From Adiantum capillus-veneris (lineage: Eukaryota; Streptophyta; Polypodiopsida; Polypodiales; Pteridaceae): a stretch of 64,000 bases of DNA. The stretch covers positions 139,452,398 to 139,516,397 of the forward strand of contig CM043958.1 in NCBI GenBank assembly GCA_014529385.2, given 5' to 3'. The position numbers were made by a program, and so were the translations under genes. Of this stretch, positions 1-11,717 are shown piece by piece; within the stretch, counting starts at the first letter, position 1; each line of letters starts with the position of its first letter. The notes under the pieces are model-generated. The model did not search any database. It was not told where the DNA came from and saw only the letters and a program-made list of their open reading frames with translations.

Positions 1-212
1 AACACTATTGTACTTGTCGGATTTTGACTTTGACTTGTGGAGATCGGTTGAAACTTTTGTCCCTGATAATCTTCATAGAAGCATTTGACTGTAGATTCTG
101 AGGGAATCTGGGTTAATTGGAAACTTTCAACAACCATATGATCTTTCAATGGTTTTTTCTTTGAAGAGGTCTGTTGGCTAGAAGCTCTAGAGCTTCTAAC
201 TGCTATTGCAGT

Positions 213-560
213 TCATGGTACATGAGCTGAGCTTGATGGATTTATAGCTCTCGCCTTCCTAGGGTAACTGCTATAGCCTGCTTCATTGTAAGAGTTCAAA
301 CTTGTTTGGCTTTGGTTTAGTCTCACCTTTGGGAACTGTGAAGGCACACTTTGGGTAGCACTGTTGATGTTTGGCATCTGTGAACTTTCTGCATAGTTTC
401 CTATATATCTCCTTGAAACATGACAAATTATTCCCCAAGTCAAGCTGTAGATAGCATTATCTTTGCCCTGATATTGTCTGTCCCATGGGTCTCCTATGAG
501 CTTCTATGGTTTCGGTACCCAAGGCATCCTAGATGCTAGACTCTCGTCTATATCTATGAT
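213..560 (-). pseudogene. Degenerate tandem copy of the start of the 655-1473 gene
   Basis: Read on the minus strand, about 520-460 encodes GDPWDRQYQGKDNAIYSL, which closely parallels GEPIHRRYKGKDGAVYSL near the N-terminus of the neighbouring ORF at 655-1473. The match extends upstream (on the minus strand) through about 560 at the nucleotide level, with a frame slip and a stop. Downstream an open frame continues to 213 with Ser/Asn/Gln-rich sequence and no zinc knuckle. This looks like an older, broken duplicate offset by about 930-955 bp. No function is assigned. Confidence 0.4.
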
Positions 561-654
561 TGTTTTGGTCAAAATATATGTTCGTTGGGTTACAACATCA
601 AAGTCTCATTTCTGATGGAGGAGAGTTTGGCTCTGAACAGATTTCTGGGTTCAC

Positions 655-1473
655 TCAGGCAATATCCTTCAGCTCTAGAGAGGATGGACTATAATAGATT
701 CTTTCCTCTAAAATGAACCATCCTTTCTGATCTATCACTGGACGCACTTTTGTGAGCTGGTATGTGGGCCGTTCAAACACTGGTTGATCCTTTTTGTACA
801 GTTTCCCTTTTTGGTCTACATAGTGTGCATATGAATTACGTGTACCATACAAAGCTAAGATCATTCTGTTTGATGTGTCCCTTAAACTCGTGAATGATTG
901 CACACTTGTGGCAATGGATGCAGAATCATTTGCAAACCTGACAGTCTTTTCAACATTCAATGATATCTGGACACCTTGACCAAATTCATGCAGGAATTTG
1001 TTGGTCAAAGAATCAATTTTAAGCTTTTCAGGTGCCTGTGCATCTTTATGCTGATTTTGAATTTGCAGTGTTTTTACTGGTGCTTCTAATGGTAATGCAG
1101 AATCATTTGATTGCATTAAAAGTGACAAGTTAAATGCACTTACATCGAGATTCGCATTTCCAATTTTCTTTGTACCTTGATTGGCAGTTGATATGTCCCT
1201 GTTGTCTGGATTTCTTGGACAACCTTCAAAAAAATGTCCACCTTTTCGTCCACAATTTGAGCAATACACCATGACTGGTGGTATTTCAATCAACTCTGTC
1301 ATGTCAAGCTCTTGCTGAGAAGCTTCAGCTTCTTTACTTGCCAAGTTGTCGGAATCTTCTTTCAGAACACTAAGCATCAAGCTATAGACTGCTCCGTCTT
1401 TACCTTTGTACCGTCTGTGGATTGGTTCTCCAATTAGATTTGCTTCTATTGGTTGATCTGTTGGATCTTGCAA
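655..1473 (-). CDS. Hypothetical protein with a CCHC-like zinc knuckle
   Basis: An open frame of 272 codons on the minus strand. Around residues 68-85 it has a knuckle-like motif, YCSNCGRKGGHFFEGCP, with spacing CX2CX5HX4C, one residue longer than the classical retroviral-type CX2CX4HX4C. This suggests single-stranded nucleic-acid binding. The rest is polar, without membrane segments or a recognised enzyme domain. The N-terminal GEPIHRRYKGKDGAVYSL block is repeated in decayed form at about 460-520. The reading frame seems to extend upstream of the first ATG for a few codons to a stop, so the ATG may be internal to an exon. It could be a host gene exon or a retroelement accessory gene. I do not recognise the family. 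Confidence 0.4.
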   Translation of the reverse strand: MQDPTDQPIEANLIGEPIHRRYKGKDGAVYSLMLSVLKEDSDNLASKEAEASQQELDMTELIEIPPVMVYCSNCGRKGGHFFEGCPRNPDNRDISTANQGTKKIGNANLDVSAFNLSLLMQSNDSALPLEAPVKTLQIQNQHKDAQAPEKLKIDSLTNKFLHEFGQGVQISLNVEKTVRFANDSASIATSVQSFTSLRDTSNRMILALYGTRNSYAHYVDQKGKLYKKDQPVFERPTYQLTKVRPVIDQKGWFILEERIYYSPSSLELKDIA

Positions 1474-2000
1474 TACTGGTTCTCGACTATAGATCTAACC
1501 ACTGTAATCCATGTACAATGATCCTGATTGCATATGCACCAACTGTGTGTTTTGCTGGCTTGTACAGATTTCTAGATAAACACTTCGGTTGACTTTTTGA
1601 ATTTCTAGTTGCACTTCATCTTTGAGCTTGCAATACCTGGCTCCACTGAAGTCTGTGAACATCTGGGAGTTCTATGAATCTGGCTTTACTCGGATCAATA
1701 GGATTTTGGCTCCTGTGCTGCTTTTATTGCTCATCAAGTATTTATGGCCTTTTCAATCTACATATAAGTCTTTATCTCCATTGTAGCCATATAGCTGTAA
1801 AAATTGCTCTATTGCAGTTGTGCATGTGTTGCCAATGCTACTAGCTTGCTCTGTTGTACTCGAACACTCGGCTCGACTTGAGTCCATGTTGGCTTGTTTT
1901 GTAAAAACTATCTCCTAGCAGATTTTGGTATTGATCAACCGAATTTCTGCTTCTCGTACTAGCCTAATTTACAATCACATGTGAGTGGTGCCCCTGTTCA
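1474..2000. other. Spacer upstream of the zinc-knuckle ORF
   Basis: No sustained open frame is seen. Parts of 1480-1580 resemble 540-650, so this stretch belongs to the same tandem duplication. A promoter could lie here for the minus-strand ORF, but no clear TATA box was found. Confidence 0.3.
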
Positions 2001-3144
2001 TCCAACTAGAAGCTCGATTTGCACGCTTGATTTTCAAAACTTCCAAAAAATTCTACCGCTCACGGCTTTGAGTTGGCTGTTTTGTTTGATTTTTTCGATT
2101 GTTCTATTTCGCTTTGCACACTGTAGTTTTCTCGGGTTTTTTTCTTTTACTTGTTCGTTTTGTGCGGTTTGCTCGGTTTGTGACTCTTCCGGCTTTGCTT
2201 TTTTGCTTTTCTATCTCTTTCTGGCTTTTTCGACGACTTTCTTTTTATTTTTATTATTTTTTGTGAAATTTTGAATTTTCTAGTATTGTTATCATTTTTT
2301 ATAATTTTTTTGAAAAAGTTTTCATTTTTAATAAACTTTTTTGATAATTTCCTAATTTTTTTCTAAGGTTTCATGAAATTTTTTTGATTTATTGGGATTT
2401 TTCAAGGCAATTTTTATTTTTTTAGGATTTTCTATGAGCTTTTATGAAATTTTTCATATTTGTTTGTAAATTTTTGGATTTTTTTTGAGGTTTTATTGAT
2501 TTTCTACAATTTTAAGGGATTTATCTGTGAATTGTTTCGGGCAATTTATGAATTTTTATGAATTTTCGGTAAGGCTTTTTATTTTTTCAATAAATTTTTG
2601 ATTAGTTTTTCTATATTTTGTAAATTTTAAAACCTTTTTTTGGATTTTTGAAAATTTTTATTTTTTTTTTTGGTTTTTTTTTTATTTTTTATCTTTTATG
2701 CATTTTTAGTTTTAATTTTGTGTGTTTAATTTATTATTTTTTTAAATTTTAAAATTCTTTTTTTAAATTTTGTTTTGTTATTTATTTTTTACTAATATAC
2801 AAATATATGAAATGAAAGTGAGAGAAAAGAAAATGAAATTGAATTGAAATGAAATGAAATTTAAAGGGAATGAAAACGAAATGAAATGAAATTGAAAAGA
2901 AACAACATGAAATGAATAAAAATGTCAATGACACAAAAAAAAAGAAAAAGACAAGGATCAACAGGCACAGGAAACCAGAAACAGAAACAAGAAAGAGAGG
3001 TACCATTTTTTTGTCTTCTTGTAGCTTAATGAATTGTGTGTGTAGGGGTGCATTCACGCATGTGTGTGTGTGGTAGTTGATGTCGTTAACGCGTACATAG
3101 GAGGGAGACGAGAGAGAGAATGACAATGACCTGGCGTGTCGTAC

Positions 3145-3183
<39 letters not shown>
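2000..3183. repeat. Low-complexity T-rich tract, GAAAT-rich tract and (AG)n microsatellite
   Basis: 2050-2800 is strongly T-rich with interspersed TTTTTG and TTTTTA words. 2805-2960 switches to A/G-rich sequence built on GAAAT-like words. 3150-3183 is a perfect (AG)n run of about 17 units. Open frames here are composition artefacts. Confidence 0.75.
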
Positions 3184-3185
<2 letters not shown>

Positions 3186-4928
3186 CTTATCGCCGTTGAT
3201 GTGGCGTGTTGTAGTTGGTGCGCAGGAGGAAGTGACAAGGGAACGAGAGAGAGAGTCAACACTTTTCGACGCGGCAATGCGAGCCTGCAAAAAATCAAAA
3301 ATCACCGTCAAGTTTGCCATGAACGTCAACGACATATCGGACCGCACGCCAAGGTTCGGAAAATCCCGCCAATCCGCAGCAAAGCTCAAAAATTGTTGTT
3401 TTTTTAATTTTCGAACGTCCAAAAGTACCAAAATTAGGCCGAAAATCACTCGAGAACACAAAAAATCATCCGACAATTCAAAAAATTGCCAAAAAAATTC
3501 TAGAAATCTCTCAAAATCATCGACAATCACAACCAAACACTTTTGACACGCATAAGCACACCAAAAAAATAGCAGTTTTTATCAAGAACATGATTTACGA
3601 TAAAATCAACAACCCAGTCCCTCGAAAATAGCGACACGCTCAAAACTCAACCAAGGGGGACACAAATGTGCTCAAAATGATGTCGTAAATTTGCACACAA
3701 AACAGCTCATAAAGATCACACGATATCAATTTTTTATGAAATTAAGAAAAAATTAATGCAAAAATTAGCAAAAATTTACCAAAAGATTACAAAAATTATC
3801 CGAAAAATACCCCAAAAAAATTTGAAAACTCTCCACACATAGGAAATTAGTGCAGCCAAATAAAATCACAAATATCACATCATTCAATTGCCAAATAATT
3901 TGATCAATAAAATCCAAACTAGGTAATTTAATTGATAAAATTAGCGACAAAATCAGATCAAACTTTGACGCATTTGGAGTGTGTAAATCCCTATTTTGAG
4001 CTCAAAAATGTAGCAATTAGCCATTACACACATCAGATATGCAATCAAAAGTTGAATTAATCATGCACATTAAGCACTTTTTAGGCACACACACTAATAA
4101 TTGGCAGTTTTTACCAATCTTTAGGTGCGCATACAAAAGGGTTAATCTTGTCGAAATTGCAATTTGATTTCACAAATCTCTAGTTGGGCATGACCACAAC
4201 ACAAATCAATCATCACAATTGAAAAATCATTAAGCACACATTGATTTTTAGGTGCACAAACAAGGGCAAAATTGTGCACACGCGCTTAAAATTAGGCATA
4301 CACACACTCAATTAGAATGCACACACACTTGATTTTAGTGCACACACACTTGCCATTGACCATTCAAGCATGCAATTAGATCAATTAGGCACACAATTAG
4401 CAGTGTACAATCACCAATTAGCAATTGAAACTTGTCAATTTCATACGCCACCAAATCTGAAAAATTTCGGCATTACAACGGCATGAAAATGAACAATCCA
4501 AAAATTTTCATAGTATCATAGCATCAACATTGCATTGCAACAACATGGCATTGACATTGCATCATCATTGTGGAGTCTCTACACAATTCTACACATGTTG
4601 AGATTCTAGGGAGGTTGAGAATGCCACCTTGATTACCTTTCCAATGAAGATCGATTGACGGTTGAAAGCTCCAATCCTTAATAGAAAATTAGTGTGTAAA
4701 TTAGAAAAATTAGTCAAATTAACAAGGGATTATTGTGAAATTAGAGTGTATAAACACACAATTGGCAAGATATGGTGACAAATTAGGGAATAATGAACAC
4801 ATTGCGTCATGCACACACATCCAAAATCCACAAAAACATAAACACACAAGTGAAATTAGTGAGGAAACACATCTGATTATGCCACAATTACACTAGCATA
4901 GGCCATCATCCCTGACAACTGCGCCAAA
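3184..4928. other. AT-rich spacer with scattered CA-containing motifs
   Basis: No gene was recognised. Between about 4080 and 4400 variants of TTAGGCACACAC recur every few dozen bases. The sequence ends at the boundary with the 5' LTR of element A. Confidence 0.5.
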
Positions 4929-5354
4929 TGTTAGGGGTTCCATCGTTGCATAGCTCCAATGACCAACAAAATTATCAATCCGGAGAGATGAGCTACCCGG
5001 CTTGTCCTAATAGTCAATATCTAATTCTCCTGAATTATTTTCTCATGTTAAACTGATCATTTAATATGAGGAAGTGCCAAGGGAGAAAAAGTTAGAATAT
5101 TGGTTAAGCTAGCAGACCAACCACAATAGGGATCCAAAGGGGGGGCCATCCGTAAAAAAGCCATGTGCAACAATGGGCTTAAAAGACCCTAAGGTTCACC
5201 CCATTAAGACTTCCAAAATGCTAAGGTTCCAAAATTCAAAGGTTGTGTCCAAAGGTCAAACATTGGGGGAATTGGATGCTTTGTGTGTGTCCCAAAAGTC
5301 TTTGGCAATCCCTACATAGGAGGGGGCGACCCTTGCAAGTAGGGGATGAGAGAG

Positions 5355-5392
<38 letters not shown>

Positions 5393-6367
5393 GCTCCCTT
5401 TACACAAAGGGAATGAGGGACACATGTCAGCTCCCTAGCCCAAATGCCCACAAGGTGTACCCAATTCCTATTGGATGGCCTTGGAGGTGGACCAATGAGA
5501 ATTAGGCTAGAGTAAATCTATTTTAGTTAATTTAAAAACACTTAATAAAAGAACCAATAAGAATTAAGCTCTCTAGAAGACTATTGGACAGTCTCCCAAG
5601 GGGACTAATGAGCATTCAGCAGCCCAATGGCTTGCCTGATTCCTATTGGCCATGAGGCAAAGGGGTCCAATGAGAGTTTAGTTGAATTAAATAATTACCT
5701 AAAGCTCTCACAAAAGGGGAAAGGGGGACACATGTCAGAAGGCTATCACTTACGTTGCTTAATTACCATTGGCTAATCCTGGGGAGGTCTAATAGGATGC
5801 TAGCAAGAGCAAATAGCAAGAGGGGTCGACCAAGAGAGAGGGGGGGCTGATTTTTCAAAGGCATTATCACCTACACACTCACACTAGCTCATGTGTGAAG
5901 TAAAGAAGACTCTCTCTCCTTCTCAAGCTTTAATGGAAAGCTTATCACCTACTCCAAGCTTGTGAGAAGGGAGGCCTACACCAACAACTCTTGGCTTTGT
6001 GATGCAAATCCAACCAAGAGCCAAGCTTCAATGCATGCTCACCTCCTCTACGATGCTAATTACTAAGCTAAGCTATGCTAATATGAGTGATTATGTGAGG
6101 AGATGTACATCTTTCTCGTAAGAATACTCCTTCTTCCTCTCAATCTACTCTCATACCCCGCTAGCTCTCACCATCTTCGAAGGTGTGTGAGGTCCTGGGT
6201 CCCATGAGGGAATTGATGTTGTGTTTGATAAGTGTTTTCATAGTGCATGAAGTTTCCTCCACCCAAGCACTCTTGTTAATCTCGTTAGGAATCTCTTCTA
6301 ATGAAATGCTCACTATGCTCATGCTATTTTCCACTACACACAAGTTACTAGGCCCTTAAATGTTACA
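4929..6367 (+). repeat. 5' LTR of element A
   Basis: It starts TGTTAGGGG and ends AAATGTTACA, one base before the primer site. The body matches 19486-21079 with few differences. It contains a (CA)n microsatellite at about 5357-5391 and lacks a ~230 bp segment that the 3' LTR has at about 20745-20975. The exact 5' end is inferred from the TG dinucleotide because the other LTR is truncated there. Confidence 0.8.
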
Positions 6368-6368
6368 T

Positions 6369-6380
6369 TGGTATCAGAGC
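6369..6380 (+). other. Primer binding site of element A
   Basis: TGGTATCAGAGC directly follows the 5' LTR with a one-base spacer. It is complementary to the 3' end of initiator methionine tRNA, the usual primer of plant gypsy and copia elements. Confidence 0.9.
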
Positions 6381-6776
6381 ACAAGGTTTCTCTTTTCTTG
6401 CTCAAGAAGGGAGGTCCTCAAGCTAACTATAAATGGTTGGTACTATTAATTGCATGTGAGTAAGTAGAATAGGGATTTTTCAGCCTTGCAGTACGCGTGC
6501 CTTCGTGCAGTTAATGGGGCATCACCGTCGAGAGCTATGGTCTTAATAGTGGAGTCCTGCGGGGCTTGCCTACGGCTTAACCACTATTGAGCTATTAGAA
6601 GCTTGACAGGAGCCGGTGTTGTTTTGGTGTTGAACGACCCTCTCTTCTATTCCTTGCAATTAATGGTATTCGAGCCACGGGTACAGTAGCTTGAGTGCTT
6701 TTTTTAAAGGGGTAAAGAGGAGTAGCAACTAGGGCTTGAAGTACACCTAAAAAGTTTACACCTAAAAATTGTTAGA

Positions 6777-8370
6777 ATGGCTTACAATAGTAAAGAGAGT
6801 GAAATTAATGTTGATAACTTTGATTTTGCTAATGAGCAAGCTACTAATGATGCCCTGATGCTTGTTAACTATCTTTTTTCTAGGGTTCAACAAGCCACGG
6901 GCAATCCATCCCTCCAAAGTGAAGTGCAACGGCAGCTTCGTGCTCATGGGATCCTCCAAGCTCCCCACTATGACAAGAGAACACCTAGGAAGCCTCCTTG
7001 CAAGACTTCCAAAAGAGGTCTCTCTCCGATTCGGGAAGAAGAAGAGGATCCCTATGAAGGGCTCAAAATTTTGCTCCTTGATGACGCATCTCCTTCTCAA
7101 AGGAGAATTCAAGAGCGTCCACCGAAGGAACGAGAAAGAAGTAAGTCTTCCGCCACCTCGACGTAATTGGCTCAACAAAGATGGCGGGCTAAACGCTCTC
7201 CATCACCTCCAAAACGGAGAAGACCATCGCATACTTCTCCACACCATACTTCAAAGAGGGATGACAAAAAGCAAGAGAAGAAAAAGGCAAGAAAGAGGAC
7301 ACCCTCTTCTCCATCTTCTTCATCCTCTTCCTCTTATGAAGGTTGATGGTCGAGACAACGAAGATCAAGGCAAGAAAAAGGCGAGAAAGAGGTCACCCTC
7401 TTCTCCATCTTCCTCAAATTCTTCATCTTCTGAAGAAATTGATGGTGCAACCTTTGAACCATCAAAAAGAAGGGGCCATAGGAAATCCTATGCCATGTGG
7501 AAGAGGTCATCCAAGCTCCAGAAGTTCAAAGAGGGAGGGGAGAGCGTCTCTTTCCTTACCTATGATGGCACTTTTGGTGCTACGGACAAAGTCTCAGCCT
7601 TTATCCAACAATTTGATGCGGCGTTTGGAGATGAGGGATTCACGGAGTCCTCTAAGCTATGCCATGTAGCTATGCAGTTTCAAAAGTCCGCCAGACAATG
7701 GTGGTCTAGCCTATGGGCCAATGGCGAAACTCCCCGAACATGGAAAGCTTTACGAGCTTCCATTATGAAGCAGTTTTTGGCCACCGATGCCAAAGACAAA
7801 GTACTCACCGAATGGCGAAGCTTGAAGCTCTCTCCCTATGAATCCATTCACAAATATGTAGACAAGTTTTGGGACCTACAACTTAAAGCCACCGTCTTCA
7901 AAAAGTTGGATTTTGGAGAGCAAAAGCAGCAATTTTGTGCGGGCTTAACCGAAGAAATGGTGGAGTATGTCAACTCCCAAAGGCCACGCACCATTCGGCG
8001 GTAATACATCATACTGTGGTGGCCTCTCAAATCAATTTCTAAACAGGGGCTAAGAGGAATTCTAAGACCCCTAAAAACAAGGGTTCCAATGAGCCTAAGG
8101 GGAACGACAATGTCCAAAAGTCTCCTAGGGGCAACTCCAACAAAGCTAAAAAGAAGGGAGTTTATAAAGGCAAAAATAAACTCTCTCCTGAAGAGCTTGA
8201 GTGATATCACAAGGATAACCGATGTTTCAAGTGCGGAGAACAAGGGCATGCGTACCGCGCTTGTCCCGAAAAGAACAACCGCCATGATCCTCGTAGAGCT
8301 ACCTTGGTCGAAATCCAAGAGGAGGAAACTCACCACAAAGGATCTCCTCTATGCCATGCTTGGGGAAAGG
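6777..8370 (+). pseudogene. gag: gag of element A, frameshifted
   Basis: The first frame opens at ATG 6778 (MAYNSKESE...) and runs to 7166. The same protein then continues in the next frame to 8004, so a frameshift lies near 7150. The middle carries the Retrotrans_gag-like core (about 7570-7840) with ARQWWSSLW and a KQFLATDAKD segment. A Ser/Lys-rich charged linker precedes it. After the stop near 8004 the frame resumes and contains the zinc knuckle CFKCGEQGHAYRAC (CX2CX4HX4C, about 8221-8262). Gag would form the capsid and bind RNA. It is followed directly by protease. Confidence 0.8.
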
Positions 8371-8760
8371 TAAGAGAACATGATGCTTTTATTCTCTTTG
8401 ACCCCAGTTCTACTCATAATTTTATATCTATAGAGTTGGCCACCAAGCTAGGAATACAAACCTACGAGATGGGAGATGTCCTACTCGTAGACAGTGCTTT
8501 CAAGGGGCAAGAAGCTTCAGTCACTCCCTTAATTGGGAAATTGAGGCTCCATGTCCAAAGCTATGTGGACAACGAGGACTTGTTTATCTCTCCTCTCAAG
8601 CATGAGGATGTAATCCTAGGGGCACCATGGTTTGATCGCATGGCTACCAATGTTAAATTCCCTGAAAGGAGAATCTCCTTTAAATTCAGGGGAAAGGAGA
8701 ATCTCCTTTAAATTCAGGGGAAAGGATATGTATATAGATGCTAAGGAAATGGGTAACACT
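8371..8760 (+). pseudogene. Aspartic protease (retropepsin) region of element A
   Basis: The frame REHDAFILFDPSSTHNFIS has the context of the retropepsin active site, but the DTG triad reads DPS, so catalysis should be lost. The later DVILGAPWF block is the second conserved retropepsin motif. The frame is then broken by a perfect 28 bp tandem duplication (8665-8720), which throws the C-terminal part into another frame. This normally processes the Gag-Pol polyprotein; this copy should be inactive. Confidence 0.75.
8665..8720 (+). repeat. Perfect 28 bp tandem duplication in protease
   Basis: AAAGGAGAATCTCC begins both copies, 8665-8692 and 8693-8720, and both end CAGGGG. Because 28 is not a multiple of three, it shifts the pol frame. 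Each unit also has the short palindrome GGAGAATCTCC. Confidence 0.9.
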
Positions 8761-8913
8761 ATACCCATTGTACATACACAAGCGTGCAACAAGTCAATAA
8801 AGAGCTTTATTTCCATGTACATGATTTTTGTTAAAGATTCTCAAAATGAACCTAATGTTTTAGCAAAAGAAAATATACACAATCAAAAGGAATTAGAGTT
8901 ATCCAATTTTCTC

Positions 8914-10235
8914 AAGGGTTTCAAGATGTCTTTATTGACGACATCCCTTGTGAGCTACCTCCTAAACGAGGCAATGATGACCATGCAATTGAACTTCTTC
9001 CAGGAAATTCACCGCCTAACAAACCTCCTTATAGAGTTTCTCAAGCTCAACAAGAGGAGATTATGCAGCAAGTGCATGAGTTAGTTGAGAAGGGCATGGT
9101 TAGGCCTAGCTCATCTCCATTTTGTTCTCCTATGCTACTAGTGCAAAAGAAAGACGCCACATATCATATGTGTGTCGTCTATAGAGCACTAAATAGGATC
9201 ACTATCAAGAATAGATTTCCCGTTCCACGGGTAGAAGACCTATTTGATAAGCTACAAGGCTCCACCTACTTCAGTAGGATTGACCTAAAAAGTGGCTATC
9301 ATCAAATAAAGAAAGTTGATCAAGACATTGTAAAGACTACATTTCGCAATACGTTTGGTCTTTATGAATACATTGTCATGTCTTTTGGCTTGACCAATGC
9401 ACCAGCCACATTCAACCGCTTGATGGAGAAGTTATTCAGGCCTCACCAAACGTTTACTGGAGTGTTCTTTGATGATATCATCATCTACTCTAATTCATTA
9501 GACGAACACAAGCGACACCTCCAGGTAATATTTCAAGTTCTAAGAGAGAATAAACTTTATGTTAATCAAAAGAAAAGTGAATTTTTCTTACAAGAGATTC
9601 AGTATTTAGGTCACATTATCTCTCAAGATGGCATCCAAATGGATTCATCAAAGTTAGAGGTAATAAAAGGATGGCCGAAACCAAAGAATCTTCATGAATT
9701 AAGAAGCTTTATAGGTATGTGCGCATACTATAGACGCTTCATAGAAAAGTTATTACTAAAAGCAGGACCATTACATGACCTAACAAAGAAAAACGTTAGG
9801 TACACATGGTTTGCCAAGGAGAACAATGCTTTTGAAAAGCTTAAAGAAAAGCTTATCTCAACACCTGTGCTTACACTACCGGATCCCTCAAAGCCATTTG
9901 AGGTCCAATGTGATGCTTGTGGTTATTGCCTTGCAGTTGTTTTGCTTCAAGAAGAGCACGCCATAGGCTATGAAAGTCAAAGGCTTGACCCTGTTGAGCA
10001 AGCTCTAGGCATATATGAAAAGGAACTCCTTGCAGTTCTACATGCCTTAGACTCATGGACGCACTATTTATTGGGGACTCCTTTCATTCTGCGAACGGAT
10101 CACCAAAGTCTTAACTACTTCATGACGCAGGACAAGCTCTCATACAAACAAATGAGGTGGGCAAATTTTCTTTCGCAATTTCATTTTCATATTGCTCACA
10201 TTGCTGGCAAGCATAATCAAGTAGTCGATGTACTC
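8914..10235 (+). pseudogene. Reverse transcriptase and RNase H of element A
   Basis: The RT lead-in begins at about 8914 in the frame that continues from 9063 to 10853. RT motifs in order are a GMVRPSSSPF entry block, RIDLKSGYHQI, MSFGLTNAPATF and the catalytic FFDDIIIYS (about 9466). The connection region has YLGHIIS and YYRRFI. RNase H follows with the first Asp in VQCDACGYCLAV, the Glu in YEKELLAVLHAL, and RTDHQSLNYF. These domains copy element RNA into DNA. No stop interrupts RT or RNase H in this copy, so the damage is upstream and downstream. Confidence 0.88.
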
Positions 10236-11717
10236 TCAAGATGGTTGAGAGTGAATGCGGTTTCCATAGCAACTCACAATTATTTATCTTCTATGATAGA
10301 TGAGTATGCTGCTGATCCCGATTTTAGAGATGTGATTTCAGCCCTTGCACTAGGGAAGAAAGAGGAACCATTTACTTTACAACATGGTTATCTTCTCTAT
10401 GGCAATAGACTATGCGTTACTAGCTCACTACGTGACAAAGTAATGTATGAATCTGATGCTCCTCCTTATACAGGACATAGAGGAATTCAGTCTACCCTAA
10501 AGGGCATTGAAACGTATTTCTATTGGCCTACCATGAAAGCAAACATACAAGAGTATGTTTCTAAATGTGTGGTATGCCAAAAGACGAAGTTTGATAGAGG
10601 GAAGCAACTTGGATTGCTTCAACCTTTGCCAATCCCTAATTCACCATGGGAGAGCATATCCATGGATTTTATCTTTGGATTTCCTAAGTCTATCCATGGG
10701 AATACGGGAATATGGACGATAGTAGACAAGCTCAGTAAAACAAGATCATTTTATACCTTTCAAAAAGACTATCAGAGCCCATCAAATGGCAACCCTCTTC
10801 ATTTCACAAATCTTCAACTACCATGGCTTGCCAATGTCCATAATTTCGGATAGAGATCCTAGAATGACCAGTAATTTCTAGAAGGGTCTCTTTGAGAATT
10901 TAGGAACAAGGCTAAACTTCTCTTCGGCCTATCACCCGCAAACGGATGGCCAAAGTGAAATAGCTAACCTAACAATTCTCGATCTACTAAAAGCCTATGT
11001 AACCGAAGTAGATCAAAGATCCCAATGGGAGAAGTACTTACCCTTAGTGGAGTATGCCTACAATAACACTGTACATACTTCCACGGGAAAAGCACCTTTT
11101 GAGGTAATTGAGGGAAGATCAAAAAGTCCCTTGCTACTTAAGGTACACGGGAAGATCTTCATTGCAAATGAGTATAGCCGAGACCTACAAGAATCTTTCC
11201 AAAAGATTAAGGATGATATCTCTATCTCACAGCAAAGGCAAAAGGCTGCTCTGCTGATAAGCACAGAAGATCCCAAGCCTTTAAAGAAAATGATTGGGTC
11301 TTACTCAAATTTCCCAAGGCTCGATTAAGGCACACGATAGGCAAGAATCCTACGAGACACCAAAAGTACTATGCTAAGTTAGCAAAAAGGTACTATGGTC
11401 CCTTCCAGATTCTTAGGCCAATCAATGAGATGGCCTATCAACTCAAGTTGCCCAACCATTGGCTCATACAGAATGCTTTCCATGTGAGCCTACTAAAGCC
11501 TTACAAAGGAGACCCACCTCAAGAAGCAACTACTGAAGACCCACCGGAGATCGAGGACCAAGAAGAGGTGTTGCTGCCTGAGTCCATTCTCCGACATGAA
11601 GACAAGGTACTAAGAGGCGGTAAAAATTATCCATTTGAAGATGCTAGATGGATGCAAGGCATACAATTAAAGTATAACCTAAACCTTGTCAATGCTTACA
11701 ATGCTTCCCTAGAGTAA
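10236..11717 (+). pseudogene. Integrase and chromodomain-like tail of element A
   Basis: The zinc module includes TGHRGIQSTLKG and CVVCQKTK; the first His of HHCC appears replaced. The integrase core has the first Asp in SMDFIFGFPKS, the second Asp in ISDRDPRM, and the Glu in HPQTDGQSEIAN. A frameshift near 10780 and a TAG near 10878 (probably a former Trp) split the core across frames. The C-terminus (11430-11717) ends with a block around KNYPFEDARWM that fits a divergent chromodomain. Integrase would insert the cDNA, and a chromodomain would guide it to chromatin. This copy is inactive. Confidence 0.8.

Noticed and set aside
1981-2274. Plus-strand 97-codon frame, Phe/Leu-rich, membrane-like
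   Set aside because: It comes from a T-rich low-complexity tract; TTT and CTT runs give Phe and Leu by composition.
2782-3546. Several overlapping frames rich in Ser/Leu or Arg/Glu
   Set aside because: They read through the GAAAT-rich and (AG)n repeats on both strands and have no domain signal.
5236-5451. Frame with poly Cys/Val in the LTR of A, and its counterpart at 19735-20001 with poly Thr/His
   Set aside because: Both are translations of the CA microsatellite in the LTR.
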